Shown piece after piece: positions 1 to 6,042 of a DNA stretch of 12,760 nt. The translations under genes and the position numbers were made by a program. The first letter of the stretch is position 1; each line of letters opens with the position of its first letter. The stretch comes from Alphaproteobacteria bacterium MarineAlpha3_Bin3 (GTDB lineage Bacteria; Pseudomonadota; Alphaproteobacteria; Rhodospirillales; Casp-alpha2). The notes below the pieces were generated by a model. That model made no database searches. It was not told the origin of the DNA and was given only the letters and a program-made list of their open reading frames with translations. Location: NCBI GenBank assembly GCA_002938075.1, contig PTLK01000034.1:1-12760 (forward strand), in the 5' to 3' direction.

Positions 1-195
1 CTTCGGCCAGCCGGTGGCCAGCAGGGCGGCCCGCGCCCGGTCGACGGACAGGTCGGCGACGCCGAGAACATGCAACCCCGGGGTATGCAGCGCCTGGGCC
101 AGGAACATGGAGCCGAACTTTCCGGCGCCGATCAGGGCGACGCGGATCAGCAGGTTTTCCTCGGCCCGCGCCAGGAGCATTTGATGGAGGTTCAT
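1..195 (-). CDS. NAD(P)-dependent oxidoreductase, homoserine dehydrogenase-like (partial, N-terminus)
   Basis: Only the first 65 codons are in the window; the gene runs off the left edge on the minus strand. The visible protein begins MNLHQML and has a Rossmann dinucleotide-binding motif (LIGAGKFGSMF, G23-x-G25-x-x-G28), followed by the second beta strand and an acidic residue (LGVADL) suited to binding the NAD ribose. The start and the Rossmann segment resemble the predicted homoserine dehydrogenase family COG4091, which usually carries a SAF domain further on and is cytoplasmic. That C-terminal part is not visible, so the substrate is uncertain. No clear Shine-Dalgarno precedes the ATG at 195, but the family-typical N-terminus supports this start. 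The gene diverges from the 358-664 element and the SRAP gene. Confidence 0.75.
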   Translation of the reverse strand, partial: MNLHQMLLARAEENLLIRVALIGAGKFGSMFLAQALHTPGLHVLGVADLSVDRARAALLATGWPK

Positions 196-390
196 GGCTG
201 ATGTCCGGGATCGAATGATGGTTGCGGTTTTTGCATACTTGCGTCGGTGAGGGTGCACCATATTAAGCCGCCAGGAAAGATCGGCGCAGCCAAGGAAATC
301 GGCCAAGGGAATGCTATCATTATTCACCCCCCATAGGCGATATTCGGTAAACCCCCTGTGGCCTGTATTATCTATATTGCACTCATACGA

Positions 391-484
391 TCGCTTTTCC
401 CGTTTCCTCGGCAGGAGGGAGAGCGCGGGCGATGCCTGCCCATCGGCAAGCCCTTCCGACGCCCCGAGGGGACGGGAAAAGCGA
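391..484. repeat. Arm A: long hairpin within the inverted-repeat element
   Basis: The 21-base arms 391-411 and 464-484 pair without interruption (G-U at 404/471 and 405/470). After a small internal loop, 414-419 pairs with 452-457. The apex can form 425-430/434-439 (GCGGGC with GCCTGC) or, alternatively, 430-434/441-445 (CGATG with CATCG). Only one of these apical hairpins can form at a time. The stem is far longer than a typical terminator, lies upstream of no obvious T-run, and is not part of a coding region. Confidence 0.7.
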
Positions 485-552
485 TCCGAAAGGGCGATGT
501 TGCGAGGCTTCCGGACGTCGTCGCGCGCCGTTTGTGGTGTGTTGGCACCACG

Positions 553-596
553 GCCTGCCTTCGCCGAAGCGAAGCTCCGGCTTCGCGCAGGCAGGC
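553..596. repeat. REP-like hairpin nested in arm B
   Basis: GCCTGCCT (553-560) pairs with AGGCAGGC (589-596), and CGAAGC (565-570) pairs with GCTTCG (580-585), separated by a small internal loop. The apex repeats the GAAGC unit once more. The compact, self-similar GC-rich palindrome resembles dispersed bacterial REP-type sequences, but copy number cannot be judged from one window. It sits beside a smaller hairpin with perfect GTGGTG/CACCAC arms at 534-539 and 546-551. Confidence 0.55.
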
Positions 597-678
597 GCAA
601 CGCGCTCCTAGCCGGAAACCTCGCAGCGCCGTCGTAGAGGTACAATTTAGGTGATACAGGCCACTAACCCCGATGGTG

Positions 679-684
679 TAAACT
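679..684 (+). promoter_or_regulatory. Probable -10 box of the SRAP gene, leaderless start
   Basis: TAAACT ends six bases before the ATG at 691, so transcription would begin at or next to the start codon. No Shine-Dalgarno is present between them, which fits a leaderless mRNA. No convincing -35 box lies 16-18 bases upstream; that position falls in the right arm of the inverted-repeat element. Spacing and the following GCGTC resemble the tlyA start at 12074. Confidence 0.35.
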
Positions 685-690
685 GCGTCC

Positions 691-1284
691 ATGTGTTCGC
701 GTTTTGAAATCGACGCTCAGCCGGGCGACCTCGCCGAACGTTTCGGGTTGGCGGACCCGCCGCCGGTGCCGGGCGCGCCCGAGATCAGGCCCACTGATAT
801 GGCGCTGATCATCGAAGGCGGGGCAAAACCGCGTCTGTCGGGTTGGGGTCTGGCCGTCGAATGGAACGCCAAGCCGCTGATTAACGCCCGTGCCGAAACA
901 TTAAGGGAGAAAAAGACCTTCCTGCCGCTACTGGAGAACCGATGCCTGGTTCCGGTAACGACCTATTTCGAGTGGCGCAAGGACGGTCCCGCCCTCCGCA
1001 AGAACCGCATCGGAACGAAAAGCAGGGGCGTCTTCGCCTTCGCCGGGCTGACCGACGGCGAGCGCTTCACCATCATCACCTGCCCGCCGGCCGCCGATAT
1101 CGCCCACATCCACGACCGCATGCCGGTGATCCTGGAGCGCCGAGCCGAGCCCCTGTGGATCGACCGCGGCACCCCTTTCGATAAAGTCTCTGGTTTGCTG
1201 GTTCCCTATGAGGCCCAACCGCTGCGGGCCGAAGAGGAAACCCCACCCCCGGCCGGCCAGCCGGATTTGTTCTCTAGTGGATAA
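691..1284 (+). CDS. SOS response-associated peptidase family protein (SRAP; YedK/HMCES-like)
   Basis: A 197-aa SRAP-domain protein. This family binds abasic sites in single-stranded DNA and forms a stable thiazolidine crosslink through the N-terminal cysteine, shielding the lesion at stalled forks. Family residues are all present: Cys2, exposed after removal of Met1 (MCSRF); the NARAE motif at 65-69 (Asn65, Arg67); Glu94 in YFEW; and His141 in HDRMP. E. coli YedK is slightly longer (about 222 aa); the C-terminus here is short and proline-rich. Met-Cys at the start fixes the ATG at 691, since a functional protein needs Cys at position 2. There is no Shine-Dalgarno, and a -10-like TAAACT ends six bases upstream. 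The gene stands alone and converges on the unknown gene at 1299-1739. No LexA operator was recognised. Confidence 0.93.
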   Translation: MCSRFEIDAQPGDLAERFGLADPPPVPGAPEIRPTDMALIIEGGAKPRLSGWGLAVEWNAKPLINARAETLREKKTFLPLLENRCLVPVTTYFEWRKDGPALRKNRIGTKSRGVFAFAGLTDGERFTIITCPPAADIAHIHDRMPVILERRAEPLWIDRGTPFDKVSGLLVPYEAQPLRAEEETPPPAGQPDLFSSG

Positions 1285-1293
1285 AATCCACTA
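1275..1293. terminator. Hairpin at the convergent 3' ends of the SRAP and unknown genes
   Basis: TAGTGGAT (1275-1282) and ATCCACTA (1286-1293) form a perfect 8-bp stem with a three-base AAA loop. It overlaps the SRAP stop codon and lies six bases beyond the stop of the opposing gene, the position expected for a bidirectional terminator. No strong T-run follows on either strand, so intrinsic termination is uncertain. Confidence 0.4.
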
Positions 1294-1298
1294 TACGC

Positions 1299-1739
1299 TT
1301 ATTCGTCGTCCCGGTAGGGAAAGTCGTCTTCGTCGCCTTCGGGGTACGAAAACCGGTAGGTCTTCGCTTGGCGCACCTTGGCGGCCTGGATTTTGTTGAC
1401 CTGGTGTTGGTCCATGGCCAATGCCAGCACCTGAAGGACAAATTCCTTGGTCACCTCGGCCAGCCGGCCGGGGTCTTCTATAAACCGGCGGTCATGGATG
1501 ACCCGGTTGAGCCACCCCTGACTGCCGATGACAAAGTCCAACAACCGGTCGGCCAGTTCTTCCTGCGGCAGATCGGCGGGCAGGTACGGGATCGTTTCCC
1601 TGAGCACCAGATAGACCAGGTTGGGCACGGTTTCGGTGCGCGGGTCGCGCTCGACCCTGTCGACGAGGCGGTTGAAATAATCGGCCCGGCTTGGGCCAAG
1701 ATTCTTCAGCACCGGATCGATGATTTTCCTGTGAACCAT
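1299..1739 (-). CDS. Conserved-looking hypothetical protein, follows the universal stress protein
   Basis: A 146-aa soluble protein I do not recognise. It has no signal peptide or membrane segment. Residues from about 15 to 125 look mostly helical, with regularly spaced Leu/Val/Ile, and the last 15 residues are strongly acidic and aromatic (GDEDDFPYRDDE). Codon composition matches its neighbours, so it appears to be a genuine gene rather than a shadow frame. It starts 18 bases after the stop of the stress protein on the same strand and is almost certainly cotranscribed with it. No good Shine-Dalgarno is seen before the ATG at 1739, so translation may depend on the upstream gene. The stress-linked context is the only functional hint. 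Confidence 0.75.
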   Translation of the reverse strand: MVHRKIIDPVLKNLGPSRADYFNRLVDRVERDPRTETVPNLVYLVLRETIPYLPADLPQEELADRLLDFVIGSQGWLNRVIHDRRFIEDPGRLAEVTKEFVLQVLALAMDQHQVNKIQAAKVRQAKTYRFSYPEGDEDDFPYRDDE

Positions 1740-1757
1740 GGCCGGAAAGGTTTCGGT

Positions 1758-2624
1758 TCAATGGGCCATGAACAGGGGAATGGCGGCTTCTTCCAAGACG
1801 TGGCGGGTGACGCCGCCGAGGATCAATTGACGCATGCGGCTGTGGGTATAGGCCCCCATGACCAGTAAATCGATGCCGGCGTCGGCGCATTCCTTGAGCA
1901 ATGGCGCGCCGACGGGATGCCGGCTTTCAGAATCGAACGTTCGGGTGGCCGGAGAAATCCCATGCCATTCCAGGTATTCCGCCAGTTCCGGCGCCCGGGC
2001 GGCGGACGTGCGTTCGCTGCCGACGGTCATCACCGTCACCTTATCGGCGGCCTGGATCAGCCCCAACGCCGAGGCGACGGCGCGGGCCGATTGCGGGCTG
2101 CCGTTCCAGGATATGGCGACGTGCTTGCCGAAAGAAGCGGCGCCGCCGAAAGGCACCACCAGCACCGGGCGTCCGGTGTTGAAAAGCGCCGCGTTCAGGG
2201 TCAGGGTCGTGGAAACGTCCGATGTCGCCGTCGGCCGGCCGACGACGATCAGATCGGCAAGCCTGCCCTGGCGGGCCGTGACTTCGTCCTCGCGGCCGAC
2301 TTCCTCGCTCCACGACGCCGAGGCCCCCGACGCTCGGGGTTCGTCGCTGACCTTAAGGGACAACTCCTTGACCAGGGCGTCGAACATTTTCCGTCCCCTG
2401 ACCGCCCTCTCGCCGCCATCCTTCTCGGCCGCCTGGATCATGTCCTCGATCATCGACACCGACATGCCTTCGCCGAGTAGCGGAATGGTGTCCTTGGGGT
2501 CGGACCGCACATTGAGGACCCGAACGTTGGCGCCGTGGTCCTTGCCGAACCTGAGACCCAATTCCATCACCAGTTTGGCCGCTTCCGATCCGTCAAAGGG
2601 AACGAGTATGGTCCGAATGGTCAT
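1758..2624 (-). CDS. Universal stress protein, tandem UspA domains
   Basis: A 288-aa cytoplasmic protein with two UspA folds. The first begins ILVPFDGSEAA (6-16) and ends VLVVPFG (154-160); the second starts around KHVAISWNGSPQSARA (167-182) and ends at the C-terminus. UspA proteins bind ATP or act as stress-responsive regulators; tandem forms of 270-300 aa are common in proteobacteria. The nucleotide-binding loop in the second domain is GAYTHSR...LGGVT (257-273). It keeps the first Gly and the final Gly-Gly-x-Thr, but Thr260 replaces the second Gly of the usual G-x2-G pattern. The first domain's loop is degenerate. A GAGGGGG Shine-Dalgarno (2627-2633) precedes the ATG at 2624. It leads a probable two-gene unit with the unknown gene at 1299-1739 and lies 84 bases downstream of the phosphotransferase/kinase gene. 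Confidence 0.92.
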   Translation of the reverse strand: MTIRTILVPFDGSEAAKLVMELGLRFGKDHGANVRVLNVRSDPKDTIPLLGEGMSVSMIEDMIQAAEKDGGERAVRGRKMFDALVKELSLKVSDEPRASGASASWSEEVGREDEVTARQGRLADLIVVGRPTATSDVSTTLTLNAALFNTGRPVLVVPFGGAASFGKHVAISWNGSPQSARAVASALGLIQAADKVTVMTVGSERTSAARAPELAEYLEWHGISPATRTFDSESRHPVGAPLLKECADAGIDLLVMGAYTHSRMRQLILGGVTRHVLEEAAIPLFMAH

Positions 2625-2683
2625 GTCCCCCTCATTCCCGTCCTCTTTCCTGGTGCTCCTATCATGGCCGCAGATAAGGCAAA

Positions 2684-2698
2684 CATAAAGGGTTTATG
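2684..2698. promoter_or_regulatory. Short AT-rich palindrome upstream of the stress protein gene
   Basis: CATAAA (2684-2689) and TTTATG (2693-2698) are perfect inverted repeats around a GGG centre. They lie in the 84-base gap between the phosphotransferase/kinase gene and the stress protein gene. The site could be a terminator stem for the upstream gene or an operator or promoter element for the downstream one. No T-run follows, and no clear -35/-10 pair was identified. Confidence 0.25.
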
Positions 2699-2708
2699 CC
2701 GGTTTACG

Positions 2709-4298
2709 CTACGCAACGCCCGTTTCCAGGCCAATCAGGCCGAGCCCGGCTTTCAGGGTTTCCTGCCGTGGCCCCGAACTGTCGATGCGAAACCATTCGA
2801 TCTCGCCCAGGTCATAGGTCAATTGCTGCCCTAAAATCTTGGCGTCGGCGTCCGAAACGTTGCGTTGGCGCTCGGTCACCCGCCGGGCCATGATTTCCGC
2901 CGGGGCTTCCAGCCACAGGCCGGTGAACGGCACGCCAGCCTTGTCGGCGACGCGCTCTATGGCGCGGCGGCTTTCAGGTTTGGCGAAAACGGCGTCGGCG
3001 AGTACCGACTGCCCGGCCCGCAGGGCGGCCAGCGCTTCTTCGTACAGGGCTTCGAATGTGCGTTCGGTCATTTCGGCCAAATAGCCCTGGTTGCCCAATC
3101 GCCGGGTCAGCGGCACACCGGCCAGGCGCTTGCGGGTGGAATCGCTGCGCACCACCCGGGCCCCCGGCGCCACCCCCAGGAACGGCGCCAATTCCCGGGC
3201 CATGCGGGACTTGCCGCTGCCGGAAAGACCGCCGACGGCAATCAGGCGAGGCGCTTCCGGGGCCAGGTAATTCAGCGCCATGTTCAGGTAATCGTTTGAT
3301 TCCTCGGCCCGGGCCCGGGCCTTTTCGCGGTCCGACAAGGTCTGCGCCTGGGCCGCATCGACGTGCGAACGGATGGCCGCGCGCATGGATAAAAACAACG
3401 CCATCACCCGCAAGCCGCCGGCTTCCCCGGTACCATTGCCGGTGACGTCCAGATAGCGGTTGAAAACGATATTGGCGAGCCGCCTGAGACCCCGGTGGTC
3501 GAGGTCCATGAGCAGGAACGCTAGATCGTAAAGGACGTCGATGGTGGCGAAGGCATCGTTGAATTCGATGGCGTCGAAAAGGGTCGGCCGGCCTTCGACG
3601 ATGCAAATATTGCGCAAATGCAGGTCGCCGTGACAGTGCCGGACCCGGCCTGAATCGCGGCGGCGGTCAAGCACCGGCGCCAAGGCTTTTAGCGCTTGGA
3701 GCGAAAACTCGGTCAGGGTTTCCGCCTCGGCCTGGTCGAGGATGCCTTGTTCGACCCCGGCGAAGCATTCGGCGTTGCTGTCGATAATCATGGCGATGCC
3801 GTCGCCGCCGCCATCGGTGCGGGACTCGGCCATGTGGTGAAAGTCGGCGATGGCGTCGGCCAGGTCTTCCATCATCGCGCGGTCGAGGCCGCCTTTCCGG
3901 GCCAGCCGGTCGAAAAGCGTGTGTTCGTCGAAACGTTCCATTTCGACCACCCAGTCGACGGCCTCGCCGTCGCCGTCCAAGGCCAGGGTTCCGTTCGCTT
4001 GGCGGGTTATTGCCACCACGCCCAGATAAATCGACGGCGCGGTGCGGCGGTTGATCCGGATTTCGGCCTCGCATGCCAGGCGGCGCTTCTCGGGCATCGA
4101 AAAATCAAGATAGGGAAAGGTAACAGCGCGTTTTAGCTTGTAAACGCGCCGGGGCCCCAAAAACACCAGCGACACATGGGTTTCGACCCTGTCCACGGGG
4201 CCGAAAACCGCAGGGTCGGAAAGCAACCGGATGATTTCGTCCTCAGAGCCGGGCTGGGAACCGGGTTGGGAGCCGCCATTGCCGGACGCCGAGGTCAA
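2709..4298 (-). CDS. Bifunctional protein: aminoglycoside phosphotransferase-like domain fused to P-loop kinase
   Basis: A 529-aa soluble protein with two kinase-type domains. The N-terminal half (about 35-320) is phosphotransferase-like: YKLKR (53-57) supplies a likely ATP-contacting lysine, HGDLHLRN (223-230) is the catalytic loop, and LFDAIEFND (240-248) the metal-binding segment. The C-terminal half has a Walker A motif GGLSGSGKS (356-364) and resembles small nucleotide/zeta-toxin-like kinases. This COG2187-COG0645 fusion is widespread, and its substrate is unknown to me; antibiotic resistance should not be assumed. Residues 10-18 contain the repeat GSQPGSQPGS, a likely flexible leader. 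The start is TTG at 4298, overlapping the TGA of the upstream transporter by four bases, with AAAAGGCGG upstream; translational coupling is likely. The next in-frame Met (68) would cut into the conserved domain. Confidence 0.85.
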   Translation of the reverse strand: MTSASGNGGSQPGSQPGSEDEIIRLLSDPAVFGPVDRVETHVSLVFLGPRRVYKLKRAVTFPYLDFSMPEKRRLACEAEIRINRRTAPSIYLGVVAITRQANGTLALDGDGEAVDWVVEMERFDEHTLFDRLARKGGLDRAMMEDLADAIADFHHMAESRTDGGGDGIAMIIDSNAECFAGVEQGILDQAEAETLTEFSLQALKALAPVLDRRRDSGRVRHCHGDLHLRNICIVEGRPTLFDAIEFNDAFATIDVLYDLAFLLMDLDHRGLRRLANIVFNRYLDVTGNGTGEAGGLRVMALFLSMRAAIRSHVDAAQAQTLSDREKARARAEESNDYLNMALNYLAPEAPRLIAVGGLSGSGKSRMARELAPFLGVAPGARVVRSDSTRKRLAGVPLTRRLGNQGYLAEMTERTFEALYEEALAALRAGQSVLADAVFAKPESRRAIERVADKAGVPFTGLWLEAPAEIMARRVTERQRNVSDADAKILGQQLTYDLGEIEWFRIDSSGPRQETLKAGLGLIGLETGVA

Positions 4299-5248
4299 TG
4301 AAAGACCGCCTTTTCTTCTTCCAGGCCCTCGGGGTCTTCGTGGATCAGGACCTCGGCGTTGGCAAAGGCTTCGAGGACGCTGGCTTCGACGGCGTCGGAA
4401 ATCGTATGGGCATCGAGCAGCGACATGTCGCCGTCCATTTCCAGGTGCATCTGGATGAAGACCCGGTTCCCGGATGACCGGGTACGCAAGTCGTGAAGCC
4501 CTTTGACCCCCGGGTGAGACAACGCGATGTCGAGGATCTTCTGGCGCTCGTCATCCTCCAGTTCCCGGTCCATGAGCATTTGATAGGCGGTAATCCCGAT
4601 CCGCCGGGCGCCCCAAAAGATGTAGCCGGCGATGATCAGGGCGATGAGAGGGTCGGCCAGGGTCCAGCCGAAGGCGCTGACCAGCCACAGGGAAACGATG
4701 ACACCGGCGTTGACCAGGACGTCCATCTGGTAATGGGCGGAATCGGCGGTAATGGCGATGGAGCCGGTTTTGCCGACCACATAACGCTGAAACGCTAACA
4801 GAAACAGGGTCAGGACGATGGCCAACACCATAACCGCATAGCCGATGGCGGTGTTTTCGATGGTCCGGGGGTTGAACAGCCTTTCGCCGGCTTCGATGAC
4901 CAGGAAAACCGCCGACCCGCAAATAAACGCCGCCTGCGCCAGCCCGGCCAGCGGTTCGGCCTTGCCGTGGCCGAAGCGGTGTTCCTTGTCGGGGGGTTCC
5001 AGCGCTTGGCGGACGGCCAGCAAGTTCAACAGCGAAGCCCCGGCGTCCAAAAACGAATCGATCAGGGTCGACAGCAGGCTGACGGCGTCGGTCATCAGCC
5101 AGGCCACGAACTTGGTGACGATCAGCACAACCGCCACCGTCACCGAGGCATAGGTCGCCAGGCGCATCAGGCTGTTGGCCTGGTCGGACGCCATCCGGGC
5201 GCCGGTCGTCGTCGTTGGCTTGTTTGAATCGGTAGTCGCGTCGGGCAT
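4295..5248 (-). CDS. Cation diffusion facilitator family transporter (FieF-like)
   Basis: A 317-aa inner-membrane exporter of divalent metals (Zn/Fe/Cd/Co type) driven by proton antiport. Numbered from the ATG at 5248, about six hydrophobic segments lie between residues 27 and 220. The metal site of TM2 is D64-x3-D68 (DSFLD) and of TM5 is H172-x3-D176 (HYQMD), the FieF/YiiP pattern. The signature HRFGHGKAE (90-98) follows TM2. A cytoplasmic dimerisation domain (about 225-317) carries conserved histidines such as H245 and H268, then HEDP. The frame is open to 5323, but that start would overlap pdxH by 62 bases. ATG 5248, 13 bases after pdxH, is preferred; ATG 5194 is another possibility. It lies between pdxH and the phosphotransferase/kinase gene in an apparent operon. 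Confidence 0.9.
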   Translation of the reverse strand: MPDATTDSNKPTTTTGARMASDQANSLMRLATYASVTVAVVLIVTKFVAWLMTDAVSLLSTLIDSFLDAGASLLNLLAVRQALEPPDKEHRFGHGKAEPLAGLAQAAFICGSAVFLVIEAGERLFNPRTIENTAIGYAVMVLAIVLTLFLLAFQRYVVGKTGSIAITADSAHYQMDVLVNAGVIVSLWLVSAFGWTLADPLIALIIAGYIFWGARRIGITAYQMLMDRELEDDERQKILDIALSHPGVKGLHDLRTRSSGNRVFIQMHLEMDGDMSLLDAHTISDAVEASVLEAFANAEVLIHEDPEGLEEEKAVFH

Positions 5249-5261
5249 GGCGGGCCTGGGC

Positions 5262-5870
5262 TTAAGGGAAAAGTCGCTCCGTTGTCCAACCGTCGTCGGC
5301 ACGATGATACACCAAGCGGTCATGCAAACGGAACTTTCGCTGGGTCCAGAATTCGATCATTTCGGGAAGGATCCGGTATCCGGACCAGAAATCCGGCCGC
5401 GGCACCGGGCCGACGTTGAACTTGGCGGTGAACTCAGCGGCCTTTTTCTCCAGCTCGAAGCGCCCTTCCATGGGCCAGGACTGTTTCGACGCCCAGGCGC
5501 CGATCCGGGCCGCCCGGTCGCGGGATTGGAAATAGGCGTCGGCCTCTTCGTCGCTGACCGGCTCGACGGGCCCATCGACGCGGACCTGGCGGCCCAGGGA
5601 CTTCCAGTAAAAACAAAGCGACGCCCGCGGGTTGACGGCCAGTTCCTGGCCCTTGCGGCTTTCGGTGTTGGAGTAAAACACGAACCCGTTTTCGTCGACC
5701 GCCTTCAGCAACACCATGCGCACGGACGGGCGGCCGTCGGGGGTTGCCGTCGCCAGCGCCACGGCGTTGGGGTTAATGGGTTCTTGCGCCTCGGCCTCGG
5801 CCAGCCATCCCTTGAATTCGGCGATCGGGTCTTGGGGTTCGGTGACGGTCATCACAGCCAAATGTTGCAT
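5262..5870 (-). CDS. pdxH: Pyridoxine/pyridoxamine 5'-phosphate oxidase
   Basis: A 202-aa FMN enzyme that oxidises pyridoxine or pyridoxamine 5'-phosphate to pyridoxal 5'-phosphate with O2, the last step of vitamin B6 synthesis and salvage, in the cytoplasm. Numbered from ATG 5870, it shows the substrate/FMN segment RMVLLK (51-56), YSNTESRKG (66-74), the C-terminal PNPOx signature IEFWTQRKFRLHDR (172-185), and the usual ending W-x-x-ERLFP. Length is a little below E. coli PdxH (218 aa). A TTG lies immediately before the ATG at 5870, and ATG 5852 is also possible; none has a clear Shine-Dalgarno. It is the first gene of a minus-strand series with the metal transporter and phosphotransferase/kinase, and diverges from the lipoprotein gene across a 172-base gap. 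Confidence 0.95.
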   Translation of the reverse strand: MQHLAVMTVTEPQDPIAEFKGWLAEAEAQEPINPNAVALATATPDGRPSVRMVLLKAVDENGFVFYSNTESRKGQELAVNPRASLCFYWKSLGRQVRVDGPVEPVSDEEADAYFQSRDRAARIGAWASKQSWPMEGRFELEKKAAEFTAKFNVGPVPRPDFWSGYRILPEMIEFWTQRKFRLHDRLVYHRADDGWTTERLFP

Positions 5871-6042
5871 CAATGGGTTATTAACGAAGCGTCGCTACCC
5901 TTACCGGGGACGGCTTGGAAGTTTTCGCGTTTATGAGTCGAAAAAGTCCTAAATTTTTGCCATATTAGTGGGCAAGGGTGAATGCCTAGGAAAGTTTCGC
6001 CCACCCGCTTTGTCAAGCATCAGCTTATCAGAGGTCAGTAAA
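5871..6042. promoter_or_regulatory. Divergent promoter region, pdxH / lipoprotein
   Basis: These 172 bases separate outward-facing genes and must hold both promoters. The centre (about 5925-5970) is AT-rich for this genome and contains the imperfect palindrome TTGCC...GGCAA around 5956-5974. No hexamer pair at proper spacing was convincing on either strand. The right end supplies the lipoprotein Shine-Dalgarno (AGAGG, 6030-6034). Confidence 0.4.

Larger units (their letters stand above)
358..664. repeat. Large imperfect inverted repeat, three-way-junction fold; candidate structured RNA or MITE-like element
   Basis: The ends pair with each other: 358-390 is complementary to 632-664 with 29 of 33 positions paired when G-U is allowed (mismatches at 375/647, 380/642, 384/638, 385/637). 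Inside are two arms. Arm A pairs 391-411 with 464-484, 21 consecutive pairs with two G-U, and continues as 414-419/452-457. Arm B pairs 498-514 with 612-628, 16 of 17 positions with two G-U. Arm B encloses hairpins at 534-551 and 553-596. The whole folds as a closing stem, a three-way junction and a branched arm. Two readings fit: a plus-strand structured noncoding RNA of about 300 nt, or a nonautonomous mobile element with terminal inverted repeats. Most wobble pairs are G-U on the plus strand, which slightly favours a plus-strand RNA. I do not recognise the family; it does not show the hallmark segments of RNase P RNA, tmRNA or 6S RNA. Confidence 0.7.
196..690. other. Long intergenic region between divergent genes
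   Basis: This 495-base gap lies between a minus-strand oxidoreductase and the plus-strand SRAP gene. The left part (196-357) is comparatively AT-rich and should contain the oxidoreductase promoter; no convincing -35/-10 pair was found. It has an imperfect short direct repeat (CCAAGGAAAT near 290, CCAAGGGAAT near 303). The rest (358-664) is occupied by the large inverted-repeat element described separately. The last 26 bases hold a probable -10 box for the SRAP gene. Open frames of about 100 codons occur here on both strands, but none resembles a protein and they follow the palindrome. Confidence 0.7.

Noticed and set aside
289..312. Imperfect direct repeat CCAAGGAAAT / CCAAGGGAAT
   Set aside because: Only two short imperfect copies, with no palindromy or promoter context to support an operator.
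358..664. RNase P RNA, tmRNA or 6S RNA as identity of the folded element
   Set aside because: The conserved core segments of RNase P and the tmRNA tag/acceptor parts are absent, and a long branched three-way junction does not match the 6S bubble layout.
311..692. Three overlapping ~100-codon open frames on both strands in the long gap
   Set aside because: They lie within the palindromic element, look unlike any protein, and have no ribosome site. Long stop-free frames are expected in GC-rich inverted repeats.
1858..2688. 276-codon plus-strand open frame opposite the stress protein
   Set aside because: Ser/Arg/Pro-rich shadow with no recognisable domain; the minus-strand UspA protein is clear.
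5249..5323. Upstream start for the cation transporter overlapping pdxH
   Set aside because: It would add 25 residues unlike the family and overlap the pdxH coding end by 62 bases; ATG 5248 gives ordinary operon spacing.
5175..5936. 253-codon plus-strand open frame opposite pdxH
   Set aside because: Shadow frame of pdxH and the transporter's 5' end; no family resemblance.
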